Of a DNA stretch of 64,000 nucleotides, positions 23,629 through 36,376 are shown one piece after another; within the stretch, counting starts at the first letter, position 1, and each line of letters begins with the position of its first letter. The notes beneath the pieces are model-generated. The model ran no database searches. It saw only the letters and a list, made by a program, of their open reading frames with translations, and was not told the origin of the DNA. The position numbers were made by a program, and so were the translations under genes. This DNA comes from Pipra filicauda (taxonomy: Eukaryota; Chordata; Aves; Passeriformes; Pipridae): positions 1 to 64,000 of the forward strand of contig NW_024103729.1 in assembly GCF_003945595.2 (NCBI RefSeq), given 5' to 3'.

Positions 23629-26600
23629 TTAAAATCTTTGTGTCCATGTTGTGCCATTGTTCTGCAAGCCTCTCACTTTCTAACCAAGCTAATCACAGGG
23701 AAATGACTACAAGCCACTCAGTGGGATTCTTTCATACTGCACATTTTGCAGTCCTGACTTTTAGTTAGAAATACCAATAGAAAGAGGAATTCAAAATCCC
23801 TAGGAACTCTGAATAGACAAAATTTGACAGCTTACTATGCATATATGTGCTGGGCCTGGCAATGTGATTGTTTCCATTCTATCATACCCATTTTTGCATT
23901 TAGCCATAGGAAATGATTCTGATTTGCACCAGTAGAATTCCATTGCTACTTTCAAGTTGCAAGGAAAGCAAATGAGATCAGCATTCATCCCCCTGGGTTT
24001 ATTCTGTTAAATATTTACTGAAGATTGAATTCTACCAAAATGCCACTAGGATTTTGCTCTAAATAAAAATTATGTCATTGGACTTTTGGCTTCTATTGCC
24101 ATGATCTGTGACCTGTCAATCCCAGATGCTCATTCCCATGCAGTGGCTGCAGTTTGCATGGTTGAGCTGGTTTAATCCAAAACTAGGATGTCTCCACCAG
24201 TGAGTGATTGGCCTAGAGGCATGAAGTGACAGGACAGTACTTCAAATTTAATTTACTTAAGTGATGTTGCTGGTCTTTCTAGAGTGGTCACCTCTGTGGG
24301 ACACTGGTTTTGTAAGCTAAATGCACATTTCTCAGTGTATAATAATCACTATACCCTTAAGCCCCACAGGGTGACATAAATCTACTTTAAAAAAATTCTA
24401 TAGTGACATGTCCATGTGTATGATAATTTAAATTCCTATGGTAAAAACACCACCAATTCTCCAAGTTTTTGTTGTTGAGAAAAACACCAATATATCAAAT
24501 CTGTAGTGAAAAGGTTGCATTTTTGTGCTTCATGAACTTTGCAAAAGTTTGGCAAATAAAAATATTGTCTACTTTGAAATTTCTGGTTTACCATCAAAGT
24601 GCATAAAAAGTGAAAGTGAAATGCAATCTTGTGATCCAGACACTGAGGTGAATAATGACACAGCACACAGAGAATAGATTTAAAGCATCAGACTGAAAAT
24701 GTATTAACTTGATTTTGTAATTCTATGCCCCAATTAAACAGTCCTGGGGTTCCAGCTGTAGAAGACAAGGCCTTCTGCCAATAACAAGAGATGGTTTTCT
24801 TTCTACCTGTGCTCTTCAAGTCACCTGAGGGATCAATCTCACTGCTTAGCAGGAATAAGGATAGAAACAAAGGATTCCTCTCTTTTCACTAGACTTTAAA
24901 GTTTCCTCCTTTGGCAAGGATCATGGCCAACTATCACTGGGGCTCCAAACCTGAGTTCACCTGGGGATCTACTCCATGGATTTGTTGGCAAACTAAAAGC
25001 ATGATGAGGACACACTGTTCAATGCTCCCTAAGGAAAGAAGGCGGAACAAGCCTGGTCAATGAGATTGGTTGCTTCCTTCTTTCATGATGGTGAATTGAA
25101 GGTCTGGTGAGAATGGAGTAGGCAGGATCCAGTTTTCACGGTCTCCCTCCGTCTCTCCCTCCATCCATCCCTCCTGGTCCTTACAGGCTGCTGGGAACAT
25201 ATTTTTTTGCTCCTCTGGTGAAGCACTATTCCCAAGGAGAGGAAGGATTCTGATACGCTGATATTTGGGCATAGCTTTCTCTTCTATAAAATGAATATGT
25301 AGCCAAGTTGTACAAATATGTGTGTGTAAATATATATTTTCTTCTTTGGATGGTTGATAGCCATGTAAATTGTGTGCTGTATGTGTTTTTTTCAGGTATC
25401 AAAAATATGCACTTTTACAAGTTTGAGAGTATCTGTGTTTTCCGTTGCATTTGAGGTGCTACATAAACATTATTCTTCTGTAAAAATGCTTCTGCCTTGG
25501 ATTATGCTTGGCACCAATTTACATTGTGATATTACTGACACTGCCATTTAATTTGCCTAGTTGCCTATGGTCTAAGTGTAGGTAATTTGCAAACCTTTAA
25601 CAATGTTCAGCTTTCCTAAATGGTAGGGAGAACTGCAATTACACTTAAAAAGCACTGGTGCACTATGTGTCAGCAAAAAAAGACCTACAAAAGACATAAT
25701 TACAATGTAATTGCCCACAAGTTCATGAAGTAAACATACATTATTAGAAGGCACTCATCTATTCAATTTAAGTGACATTACAGATAACATATTGCATAAA
25801 TAGGAAGCCATTTTGTGACTAGTTAGTATAATAATAGGAGTTGAAATTAAAATGTGGTATATGTATTCCTAAGAGCACTTCAAGCTTAGCATCTGCTCTA
25901 CAGTGCCTTGCATTATGCTCCATTTCCAGTTTTAAACATTTGAATATTCTATAAGGATATACACCAATAAATAATGACACTATTAGGTACCTCCTTAAAA
26001 AAAAAAGTTTCGAACAAGGTTTAGGCTGTCTAAGGCCATTCTAATCCAAGAAAAATATCAGAAGCAGGAGATGGTCAGAGGCACAGGGAAAATTTTCAAG
26101 AGTTGTTTTTGATGAGCAAAATTGTTCAAAACTATGCAAAATTTAAGCTCTATTTCATTTTTGTCATTTGAACACCACTGTAACCAAAGCAACATGAGTG
26201 CAGACCAGACCCCATTCCAGACATACATCCAAAGGTAACCACCCAAGATGCAGTACCAGCATCCTCTTGCCTCTGCTTGATGAGACTTTGGTGTATGGGG
26301 ATCACGGTTCCCCCACATCGTGCCAGGCAGAGGATCTAAGGTGTCTGCAAACTTTCATCCTAAATTGCACATTTTAGAGAATTTGCCTTTGTATCTTTTT
26401 AATAAATAGCAGTTGAATATGTATGTAGATTAGAGTTGGTCACTGGAAGATGATGGTCCTTCTGGATCACATCCCCTTCTGAACTGTCCCCTTGTTTCTG
26501 ACAATTTCTAGGAGAATAGGCTTTGCAAGGATTTAGGGCAAATATTCAGCTTGCTCTCACAGAATCTCTGGAACACCCGTTCCTCACATGATGACACCAT

Positions 26601-29316
26601 ATCCTCCTGAATAATTTTGTTGGTTTTCCTGCTTGCTAACAAAGTAGTGTGTATTCCAAGTTCCCAGTCCCTGGAGAGAGGGTCCATCTCAGCAAAGAAG
26701 TAGAGCCAGAATTTTGAGTTTGGGGCCTGTATAGTTGCCAAAAGCAAAGATCTCCCCTTAGGTTATGCATGTGCTGTTACAGAAATAATTAGTGTAAAAA
26801 ACCCCCATTTTATTAAAAAAACTCCTTTATTATTAAGCTCCTCTGTTCTGTATTCTCCCAGTGAAAAACACAGTTCAGTTGGAAAGTCAGGCAAATATCT
26901 TAAGGCTGCTGAAGCAGATATTTAATATTTTGCTTTTCTTGCCTGACCTTACAAGCAGTCTGACTGAATGTACACCCAGAGTAGATTGTTTACTTTTAAT
27001 TTGCTCATGACATCCTTCTTTGCCAACTTTTACAAACGAAATAATATCATAGATTTTTGCTTGGGATTCCACACTGTTGAATACGCTCAGATTTTTTTTT
27101 CTTTTTCCTCTTTCATTGGATAAATATAATTGTGGATTACAAACTTGTTAAGTATTTCCTTTTGAAAAACATTTTCTGATACTTGATATTGTACCAGGAC
27201 TCAACCTAAATTGGTTTAATTCCTTGTACCTGCTGTGTAGTTAGATGAGATCAACTAGACAGACCTTTCCCATTGGTTAAAGGTCAAAAATAGCCTAAAG
27301 ACATGTTGTTTACGGCACATCATATTGAGAAATATACTTTTCATAGAAAGTATAACCATATTTTCATTAGCAGTGATAAAATAGCTTAAACAGCTCTGTG
27401 GACATAATTACAGGGGATTATTTTTAATCACAAAACTATTTTTAAATGTAGAAGAATAAAATTCACCGGAGAATATTTTCATTATTATTTTTCTATAATT
27501 ATTACAGATTATGAAAAATGTTGTTCTATTTCCCAGTATTTGAGTACATTTGAGAAAACCTAGACACTTCAAAGTAAGAGTCGTATTCTGATGACATTTG
27601 TATAAGTAGCTTTACTAATGTATGCCCTATGCAAAATTATAAAGGAGTCCCTAATGGCTGAAGCTATAACTGATATTGTTGAGTTTTCTCATTTTAATTA
27701 TGCTTAGATGACAAGATGGAAACTAACTAGTTTATTTGAACTTTTCAAATTATTTCATCTTTGTAAAAAAGAATTAAATTATTAACAAATTTAATGCTTT
27801 GTAAGCTTAGTTTTTAAGTGTTTTGTAATCTTTTTCAAACAGAACTGAATGAAAAACAGATTAAGTACATCTTTGCAAAAGGTATGAGGTATGAGTTTTT
27901 AAAAACCTCAAGTTAAAAAAAAAGAGGGCAAAATTAAGATATGTAGAGACTGGGTTATTGGGGTTTTACTGGATGATGGCTTGAATTTTACTCTGAACTA
28001 TAGTAGTTGAGATTCAGTAGTCATCAAAATGTTGATACAATCATATTTTCAGACACTGATATTACTTTTTACTTCTTTAGGAAAAGTTATCAAAATTCTT
28101 TGCTAATTTATATAAACTTAACAAGAATGAACAGGAAACACTGTAGCATTCGCTTTTGTATTTAATATACATAGTTTCCTAGGAAAAGATTTATTTCTAT
28201 GATATTTTCTACAAAAGGCTTTGCACCTTTCTTTTGTATTGGACCCCAGAATCTCGGTATTTTACTTGAAAATAGTTTATATGCACCTACCAAAAACAAT
28301 TGAGGGGTTTCTTGAAGCATTTAGGCTGAAAAATCACATTTTATTGAAATGTTGACTAAGTTTGTTGAAAATTTCAAAACAAGCCAGTAATATTTTGTAT
28401 TTCAGAATTCATGTTCATTGGTAGGGGACTACTTCATTAAACTGACCTTTCCTTTTGATGGGAGAACCAAAAAGACTCGAGACTTGGATATAACCATTAT
28501 TTCTTTAAAACTGAGGGTTGCATAAACCCAGATTTTTGAAGAGTGTTCTTATATTAACTAGAATTTATAGAAACAATGGAAGCAGTTCCCATGCTGTGAT
28601 TCAAGGGACCGGGATTTAAAAACCTGTGTTCCTTCTATAATTGGGGTAGACAAGAATCTACAGGAAAGGATTCATCAAAGTTAAATAATTAAAGGATTTC
28701 TTTATAGGGAAAAGGGCTGCAAGAATGGACCATGTCAAACAGTGTATTACTATTAGAGTGATAGTTACATGTATAAAATATGAAAAATATGAAGGGTTTG
28801 TGGTATTAGTTATATGGTAGGTGGCAAGCCAATGATGAGTTTGTCAGATTAAAAAAACCCCAAACCTATAAAGTCCAAATGCAACATTTGAAATAAAAAC
28901 GGACATGACTTTTCCAAAAATAGAGACATTGTTCTGCGGTGCTGACATCCTCCCAACAGTCATATCTGTTCACACAAGTCATGTCTGAGAAGAGGGAATA
29001 ACATTTTCAGTTTTATATGGCTTGACATTGTCAGACGACTAGACAGGGAAGATCTGGTAATTCTGTAATTTACAACATTGGATAATTAAAGCACTGAAGG
29101 CGAGGAAAAAAGCCACAAAATTATGATGAAAAATGGCTTTCAGACATTTGTGATGGCAATTTGCCTCGTGAGTGAAATTCCCAGAGTTTTCATAAAAGAT
29201 GTGTTCTCCAGCCTTGTAAAGCCTGTAATTTTATTCCAGAGGAGTACTCTCAAGTCCAGTGATGTCCAAAACAGCTATTTGACAAGGCACGTCTTGATGC
29301 TGACTTTTGAGGTGCT
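23629..29316. other. Long AT-rich noncoding stretch, no gene seen
   Basis: No recognisable repeat family or exon was found over about 5.7 kb. A CT-rich tract lies at 25139-25174 and a TG/TA tract at 25314-25340. The part 27100-29300 is especially AT-rich and lacks recognisable transposon remains. Short frames (such as 26058-26318 - and 26508-26747 -) have no domains. Confidence 0.5.
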
Positions 29317-29338
29317 TTGGCAAATCATGATTTGCCAA
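29317..29338. repeat. Perfect 22-bp palindrome with NFI-like ends
   Basis: The left half TTGGCAAATCA (29317-29327) is exactly complementary to the right half TGATTTGCCAA (29328-29338), with no spacer. The outer TTGGC and GCCAA are NFI half-sites, but 12 bases apart rather than the usual 5. The inner AAATCA/TGATTT halves resemble homeodomain-type sites. Binding is inference only. Confidence 0.9.
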
Positions 29339-32300
29339 TGTTTTGATGCATTTGTTGTTACTGGAAACTACATTTGTCCTGAGATGTGAAACCAAAGTGA
29401 ATGGTAGTATCAGATAACATACCATTTTTGAATACGATGTCTTACGTTCATGACTGTTTCATTGTTATTGGTTTACCTTCTTTGATAATTGTTTACCAAA
29501 TTATTTAGTGCATACTTTAAAAGAGCACTTAAATGAAATGCCTGGATCTTAAACATTCAGCAGGTGGAGACTATGTGTCTAACATGGACAGCAGAGTCCA
29601 TGTTTGTATTTTATATGACAAGAGCACTAACTTGGTAATTAAGTAAATATTGTAATAAGTATGGCTCTGACATCCACTTGAAGGTTATAACTCCCCAGGG
29701 AACAGATGCTTAATTTGCGGTCGTGATAATAACAACCTAATGAACCTCCCATCTTACTGGATAGCTTAATAAACTTCAAAGAAAACAAAACAAGAATCTA
29801 TGAGTAAAAGTACATCCTTAGCTTTTCATTAAGCAAAATGAGCATGAGTCAAGGCCCAGCATGGCTTCCAAAGTTAAAGCTACCAGCTACAAAGCAAATG
29901 TATGCAGAGAAATGTACAACAAAAGACATAGCTTTTAAACCTCCAGTTGAGTTTCCATAAATGTTGCTTACAAAAGCTACCATTCTCTATGTTAACAAAA
30001 AGTTGTGGATATGTTCTTCACTAAATCCTCTTTTCTCATATAATCCACCTTGTGCACTTTATCTCAAGTGTGTTTTATCTGATCTAATCCTGGGCTCATT
30101 CATTCTCAGATAGAAGCAACAGGATTATTTTACACTTAAACTAGGCCCAATCTTTCTGTGGGTCCATAAGAGGACACCTGGGTAATGAGAAATTATCTGT
30201 GGAACAAAAGATTAAGCAGGTGCTAGGAAAAAATATGTTCTTTCAAATACAGCAATTTTAAAGGAAAAGATAAAACATTTTTACTCAAAAAAAATGTTCA
30301 TAGGAGGTACTACATTTTTTAAAGGATTGAGATTACCATTAGTACCACTGTTACTTGGCACAAGTTTTGTTAAAAAAAAAGGAAATTCTGTTTTAGTCAC
30401 CCTAAAATGACATTGATTTCCCTGGACTTAATCTCAATTTTAATGGTGTGAGGTGTGCAGCATTAGTTTTATCCAGGTCAAGGATGTCAGTCATATCCAG
30501 TTGCAGCTTCTTACTTGTTCTACCAGACCTTATTTTAGCACACTTTCTATTAGGAGGAAAGGGAGAAGGAAGGCTCCGTGGCTCAGCAAATTAACTTCAG
30601 ATTTTTTTTTTCCTTTGTACTAGTGGGCAAGACAACTCAGACATAAAAATAAAGCCTTCTGCTCCCCCCCAAATATGGGGACATGGATTAGTATGAACCA
30701 AGTCCAGTCTCCTTTGCTTGACTCAGCAAAAACACTACATAGAAAATTCATATATGCATGTGTATCTATTTCATCCATGTCTATAGCTATATCTATATGT
30801 CAATATCTGTACTTCCCCTTTAGCTTTTAGAAACCACTGAATCATCTTAGACATTGTCTTCTATCTGTTTTCAGTGTATATCAGACTCTTGATATGAAGG
30901 TGTGAAAAGAAAGCAACAATTTACTGTTTTAAAACAGTGGACCAGTTCCACAGGAGTCATAAACTGATATAGTATGTAATTATTTCCCAGTCATTCCCTT
31001 GTTCCCTGTTGTCATCAGCCTCCTCATATATAACATATAACAGCAGAGAATTTGTCCCTTAATTCCATGGGCTCAGTGGGACCCTCGACTGATGACTTGA
31101 CTTTCTGAGTGGTGGTCCTTTGAGTTTTCTTCTCTCCAAAGAAATACAACAGAAGTACAGTATGTAAATAGTTTCACAGGATTAAAATGAATACAATACA
31201 GAATTATTACGCTAGAGATTGAAAACACACACACATTATGAAGAAAAATAAGAGGAAAAAAAAGAGTGGACGTGATCTAAATCCTCAAGCCTTAGAATAC
31301 CAACTAATCTTCTGATCATCTGGCTAATAGGGAAGAAATGTCCAGTAGGTTCTCACACAGCTGGATGGTAGAAGTTTATTTCTTTTTTCTTTTGTAATAT
31401 AGGGTACTACATGATGCTGGTCACAGAATGAAAGTTCGAGTGGTCAACAGACGCAAGAATTTTATGGTCTGAGTCTTGGTTGGGTTTAAGGAGGGATCTG
31501 GAGATTACACTGGGCTTGAAGTCTTGGAAGTGAGGATCCTAGTGCTGTGAGTTTTCAGTTTCCCTGATGTATGCAGGGCAGTGAGAGTGCTCAGCACCTT
31601 ACAAGGATATGGATCTATGTCTTGGTAGTAGTAGAAAGCAAGACTACCAGGTCCAGAAATGTGTTTTCCTGAAGCACTTCAAAAAAGAAGTCCAGCTTTA
31701 GCATTTTAAGTTATTACTTAACTCACAATGCATGTTTTGTAGAAGCAACACAAGACTTCAATCTAGAATTTTGTTATGAAAGTTAAAATGTAGTGAGAAC
31801 TGAAGCAAAAAGCTATAAATTCCATTTCTTTTGAATTGTGTACAAATGCAGTTTTATTCGTTCTCAAGGCTTGTAACCACTTTTCAAACTGACTTACAGA
31901 TGAATAGCCATGTTTTTAAGTGCATTTCTGTATAGACTGAAAATGAATAAATAAATAAATAAATAAATGTGTTTTTATGTAGATATAAAAAGCCAATGTG
32001 ACTTAAAAGTTCATTTGTCCCAAATAAAAATTTTCTTCCTTTAAATACTGTTAAAACCTGGAATGAAATAAATTAAATCAATTCATTATGTTTTTGTGAA
32101 AATAATAAAAGGTTTCAATTTCAAATGTAAAGGCATTTTCCTAAGTGAAGTAATTCCCAAACATTAACTGAGAATGGTAGTTAAACTTTTGTTTTCTTCT
32201 GTTTGGGACAGATTATTTATGCACTATTTTATCTTACTATTTAATGCAGCATATTCTTTCCCAGGTAGCCTTCTGTTAAGATCCCGTGGATGAAAGGAAA

Positions 32301-33150
32301 ATGCAAACACAGAGAAAGGCAAAATCAAAATAATGCTAATGCTGAGGAATGATGGTATGAAAATAATACTCCTTTTTCCCAATAACCATTTGACAGCATG
32401 GAAACAGTTTCTTTTACTTTCAATAAGGAAAGCTTTGCTCACCATCTTCGTCTCCCCAGCTCCTTCCAGCTGGTGGGACAATCCCAGTGCACTGATCAAA
32501 GGGTGGAGACTGAGAAAAGAGAGTAAATGAGTAAATATCCAAATCTCCATAATGTATAATTAGTAGCCTTTTTAGAAATAACTGAACATGGAATAGCAAT
32601 TCTCTGTCACATGCAGGAATTCCTCTAACCAAGGGCACATGCAGATTGATTTAATTAGTTATCCTTCTGGAAAGTGGGGGCAGTAATTCAGTACCTGCAG
32701 TTCAGGGTTGTTTAACCCAGGATATATTATCCAGGACCCATGTAGAAAAAATATCATAACCATTTTTTTTACTTCTCATCCAACAGCAGTTAACAGAAAT
32801 GCAAACAAAGTCAGGCCCGTTGACTAGGTAAGATAAAGTCTAAAATTAATTTAATATCTACAATTTCATATTAATTTCAAAATATATAGAAGTATAATGT
32901 TAGTAAGACCCATTAAATATCAGTAGCCTCTGAAGATCTCATAGCTTTTAAAAATATATTTTAAAGCAAATTTTTGCTTTTAACAATCTCACAGTAGTAC
33001 ATTTTGGTCAACATAAAGGAAGTTTATTAACCTTATGTAGGTGGATATTTCCATTTCTTTGTTATAAAATGACCCTTTGAACATAGCTATGCTCTTGACT
33101 AACCCTTAATTTATATATACAAGGTATGTGACTGTAGGCACAAAAATAAA
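29339..33150. other. AT-rich noncoding stretch with simple repeats
   Basis: No gene is recognised. It holds a TATC/TATG-rich tract (30750-30810), a 16-bp palindrome ACTGTTTT/AAAACAGT (30923-30938) and the (AAAT)n array listed separately. The 108-codon - strand frame at 32224-32550 has no recognisable domain and is overlapped by frames on the other strand. Confidence 0.5.
31946..31968. repeat. (AAAT)n microsatellite
   Basis: Nearly six uninterrupted AAAT units over 23 bases. Confidence 0.95.
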
Positions 33151-33230
33151 CACTGTATCCCTGTCCAGGGGGTTGGAACTCGATGATCTTTAAGGTCCCT
33201 CCCAATGTAAACCATTCTATGATTCTATGA
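33151..33230 (+). mobile_element. CR1 LINE, severely 5'-truncated 3' end
   Basis: The sequence CCAGGGGGTTGGAACT, then GATGATCTTTAAGGTCCCT, then AACCATTCTATG closely follows the 3' end of bird CR1 elements. It terminates in two direct octamers ATTCTATG (33214-33229), the diagnostic CR1 tail recognised by its reverse transcriptase in place of a poly(A) tail. Only about 80 bases remain, consistent with the extreme 5' truncation typical of CR1. It carries no coding sequence. Divergence from the usual bird consensus is modest, so this copy is clearly younger than the two LINE relics at 12190-15975. Confidence 0.93.
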
Positions 33231-35759
33231 CATGACATTCAAGGAAAACAATTAGCTTTCTTGGCTTGTTTCCTGAACTTCCAAAAACACAATTATAGAG
33301 AGGGGACAATCATAAAACGTTTAATGGAAAAAATATCATCCTTAAGTACTCAAGACTCAATGTGAAAAAAAAATGTACTTACTAAGGATTGTAAGTTCTG
33401 TATCAGTTACTTTTCTCTTTTATTTGAATAATTCAATAAAATAGTGGCTATTTCTCTTGGAAGAATGCAACTATTTTAAAGTTGCAGTCTGGTTGAAAAA
33501 AAAAATCTTTTGAAACTGTTTTGGAACCATCATATCTAAATACTGAACTGAGACTGTCAGACTTAATTTTTGATTAGTTAAAAATTATTTTCTCTTTTTT
33601 TTTTCTATATGATGCTCCTCCAACTATGCAAGTTCGAACAAGTTATTACAGTTTGGATGTGAAGTTTAAGAACTAAAAAATTGGCTTGCAAAGTGATGCA
33701 GGAATAAGTAACACATATCCGTAGATCATATCTGTATATATTAAAATGTATGTATACTTATATACAATTATATGCTATAATCTATTTATCTCTGTATTAA
33801 ACTCTTTGTTCTTCTGACCAGTAGATAGTGGTAATTATCTGTGCATAGGTACATGTATGAGAAAGGGAGAACAGATGTCCATGATTATGTAAGTTATGGT
33901 AATTAATAGGACATAAATGAAACAAGTTTGTTTTTGTTGATGTGTCACTTGCACACTGCTCCTCTTGAGCATTGGGTTACATCCTGTACACGATCGCCTC
34001 ATTGTCTACTGTCATAAAAATTCCAGTTCTCTTTCTGAGCAGTCACAGAATGGGACTTGCCAGCTGTCATGGAAAATGTATTCAGTTTCATTTCCACTTA
34101 ATTTATCTAATCTTAATTCTATTATTATTTTATTACAATTATTTAAGTGCTTGGGGCAACAATCTAAAGTAAAAACAAATAAACAGTAGGAGTTCCAGAT
34201 AATTTGTAAGTGATCTGAAAGGTCTAATGGAAACAAGATCATTATTGCAGTTTTATTTTTTGAAAGGTTAATATTATAGAAGCTTCATCATTGCTGCTAT
34301 AGTTAACAGTCTGTCAACACTGAAACGTTAAATTTCTGCTTTGCAAGATTAAAGGCTAAACTCTAAAAACTCACCCTGGACAGGGAAAAAAAGAAGTTGT
34401 GAAATAGTGTTTAGATGATCAAAACCTTGTAACTACAGAAGATCTTCCAAGCCCATGATTAAGTCCATTTCTGATCTGCTCAACACTTGCATGTGAAGGC
34501 ACCTGCTGCCTTCCACGGCTGTAATGAAATCTGAACACATGCTGAAAGATCCCATTCCAGTGTGTGTTTTATCACATTGAGATCAAGTTGTGTTTTGCCA
34601 TCCTGGGCTCAGCTGATCATCTCTTCTCTCTCTCTTCAGCAGAAGCCACGAGTAGCTGCATTCAAAGCAGTGCATAGAAGTCACCTGTCTTACATTTGAA
34701 AGATGAGTTTGTTGGGTTTTTTGCTTAATCATAACCACTGGCTTCTGTTTAATCTCTGAACCTAGTCACAGTTGCTCTCACAGATGTGATTGTCACCCTC
34801 TCTGCTGAGTCTGTGTAAGCACAGAACCCTTGTTGCCACTCATTAAACTTTTCCGTCACCTTTGTTGCCTTGCCTATATCTTCCCCATGACATGGTTGGT
34901 TTAGGGTGCCTAGCAGAGAAATTTAGGCTCTCTTTTTTTTTTTCTTTCTAATGCAATGAACTATTTATTTCTGATGTCCCAATCTTGTTTTAAGATCTTT
35001 CTTTTCTCTTTTTCTGTCTTTTTTTAATCAGCCTTTAGAGAGTATGGTACATGTTTCACTGTCTGTGCAGTAAAAGCACACAATAAAAATATATAAAGGA
35101 GGTAATAAATAAACTCATTCAAAATTAAGAAATTATTAATGCAAAATTTTAACCGTATTCTAGAAATTTCTATTAATAAGTATGAAACTAGTAAATTCAA
35201 GTATTTTAGGGGTCACATAATCACATGGTGGTTTAATAAGATATTTGATTTGAATAAGAAAATGTGGTAAAATATCCTAGGCTTGATCTAGCCATCACTG
35301 AAATTAATGCAAGGTTTTCTGGCAAGAAAATGTAAGGGGAATCACCATGAATGGCTGAATGAGGCAATGAGAATTCAAAAGAAAGGTTTTGAAAGACATC
35401 TCAGCTTCTAACTTCTGGAAATTTCAGCAGCATTTAAAGAAATCTGGATTTACCTGGTGATAAACAGCTTCAGATAGCAATACTTGTCTAAGATGCTTCT
35501 TCTCTCCATCTGAGATGAGCCACAGGAAAGGAAGGCAAAATTCCAGAGTGATGACTTCATAAATGGTTTATTTAGAAACTGAAACCTGACTTTGTTTTCT
35601 TGCAGAAACCAAATGTGTTAGTTTTATTTGGATACAGTATATTGACAAAGGGTGGTTTGTTTCTCCTTTTTATCTGAACCTGACTGTGGAGATAGAGAAA
35701 AAATAATCCATCCTGAGAGTAAACAATGATCCAAACTCATTGTTTGCTTGAAATAGCTG
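33231..35759. other. AT-rich noncoding stretch, no gene seen
   Basis: Includes an AT-rich low-complexity tract (33730-33790), pyrimidine runs (34928-34949 and 34997-35027), and a possible weak palindromic-relic trace (CACTGAAATTAATGCAAGG, 35296-35314). No exon was recognised. Confidence 0.5.
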
Positions 35760-36311
35760 ACCTTGCTTGGCAGACGTATCTGCACAGATGATGGTGCCTC
35801 CAGAAGGAGTTACAGAATCCTGGCAAGTGGCTCAAGGCCTGTGCAAGCAGTCACAAGGCTCTGTTCAACTCTGATCCAGAAGCTGTGCAGCCCTGGTAGG
35901 CAAGCAGTGTGCCTGGGGAAGTCTACTCTGCAAAGCTTGGACCACATCCCCTCCTATTGAAGTTCTTCTGAGGGGAACTGATATTCTTTCTCTCCAAGGG
36001 GAGCAGGGAAAGGCACAATGAGACAAAATCCATGCCCCCTGTGGTGGCACAGCCTGCATCAGTGCAGAGTTCAGGCAAATTGGGAGCTTGCTGATGATCA
36101 CTCTGCTCATGGGTTGGAGCTCCCATGCCCGACCCTGTTTGCTGACGATGGGCGCTACGTCTCTTCCTCTGGTTGGTGTGAGAAAGCTGTGAGGTTGTGA
36201 CACAGAAATCACCTTCTAGCTTGCTATTAAGAAAGTTTAGCAAATTGACTGCTGCTAAAATAAGAGATATGAAAGTGCCATCTGCAGTTCAGTCACACGG
36301 GGCAAATCTCA
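35760..36311. other. GC-richer block, unidentified
   Basis: This part is clearly less AT-rich than its surroundings and carries overlapping frames on both strands (35865-36212 -, 35923-36243 -, 36018-36200 +), as expected by chance in GC-richer DNA. A CpG cluster lies at 36128-36161. It might be an unrecognised old retroelement, an untranslated exon or a regulatory element. Nothing discriminates among these. Confidence 0.35.
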
Positions 36312-36376
36312 CAGGCCTTACGCAGTCGGAACACCCATGGAGCGCGCTCAGCAGGAGCTGACCCGCAGGATAATAG
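36312..36376 (+). repeat. CpG-bearing palindromic MITE-like relic
   Basis: AGGCCTTACGCAGTCGGAAC, then ACCCATGGAGC, then CAGGAGCTGACCCGCAGGAT keep the order of one subtype of the palindromic relics (an outer ACTCAGTC-like end, a core CCCATTG-like, and an inverted end followed by CAGGAT). Six CpGs survive in and just before it, which is unusual for an old methylated repeat. Confidence 0.4.

Noticed and set aside
23385..23768. 127-codon + strand frame
   Set aside because: No domain; it contains the strong hairpin at 23583-23628, which fits noncoding DNA better.
26200..26340. Another palindromic relic (GACCAGACCCC)
   Set aside because: Only one end resembles the family and there is no core.
34997..35035. 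Pyrimidine tract followed by AATCAG, like a 3' splice site
   Set aside because: Stops follow closely in all frames considered and no exon is evident.
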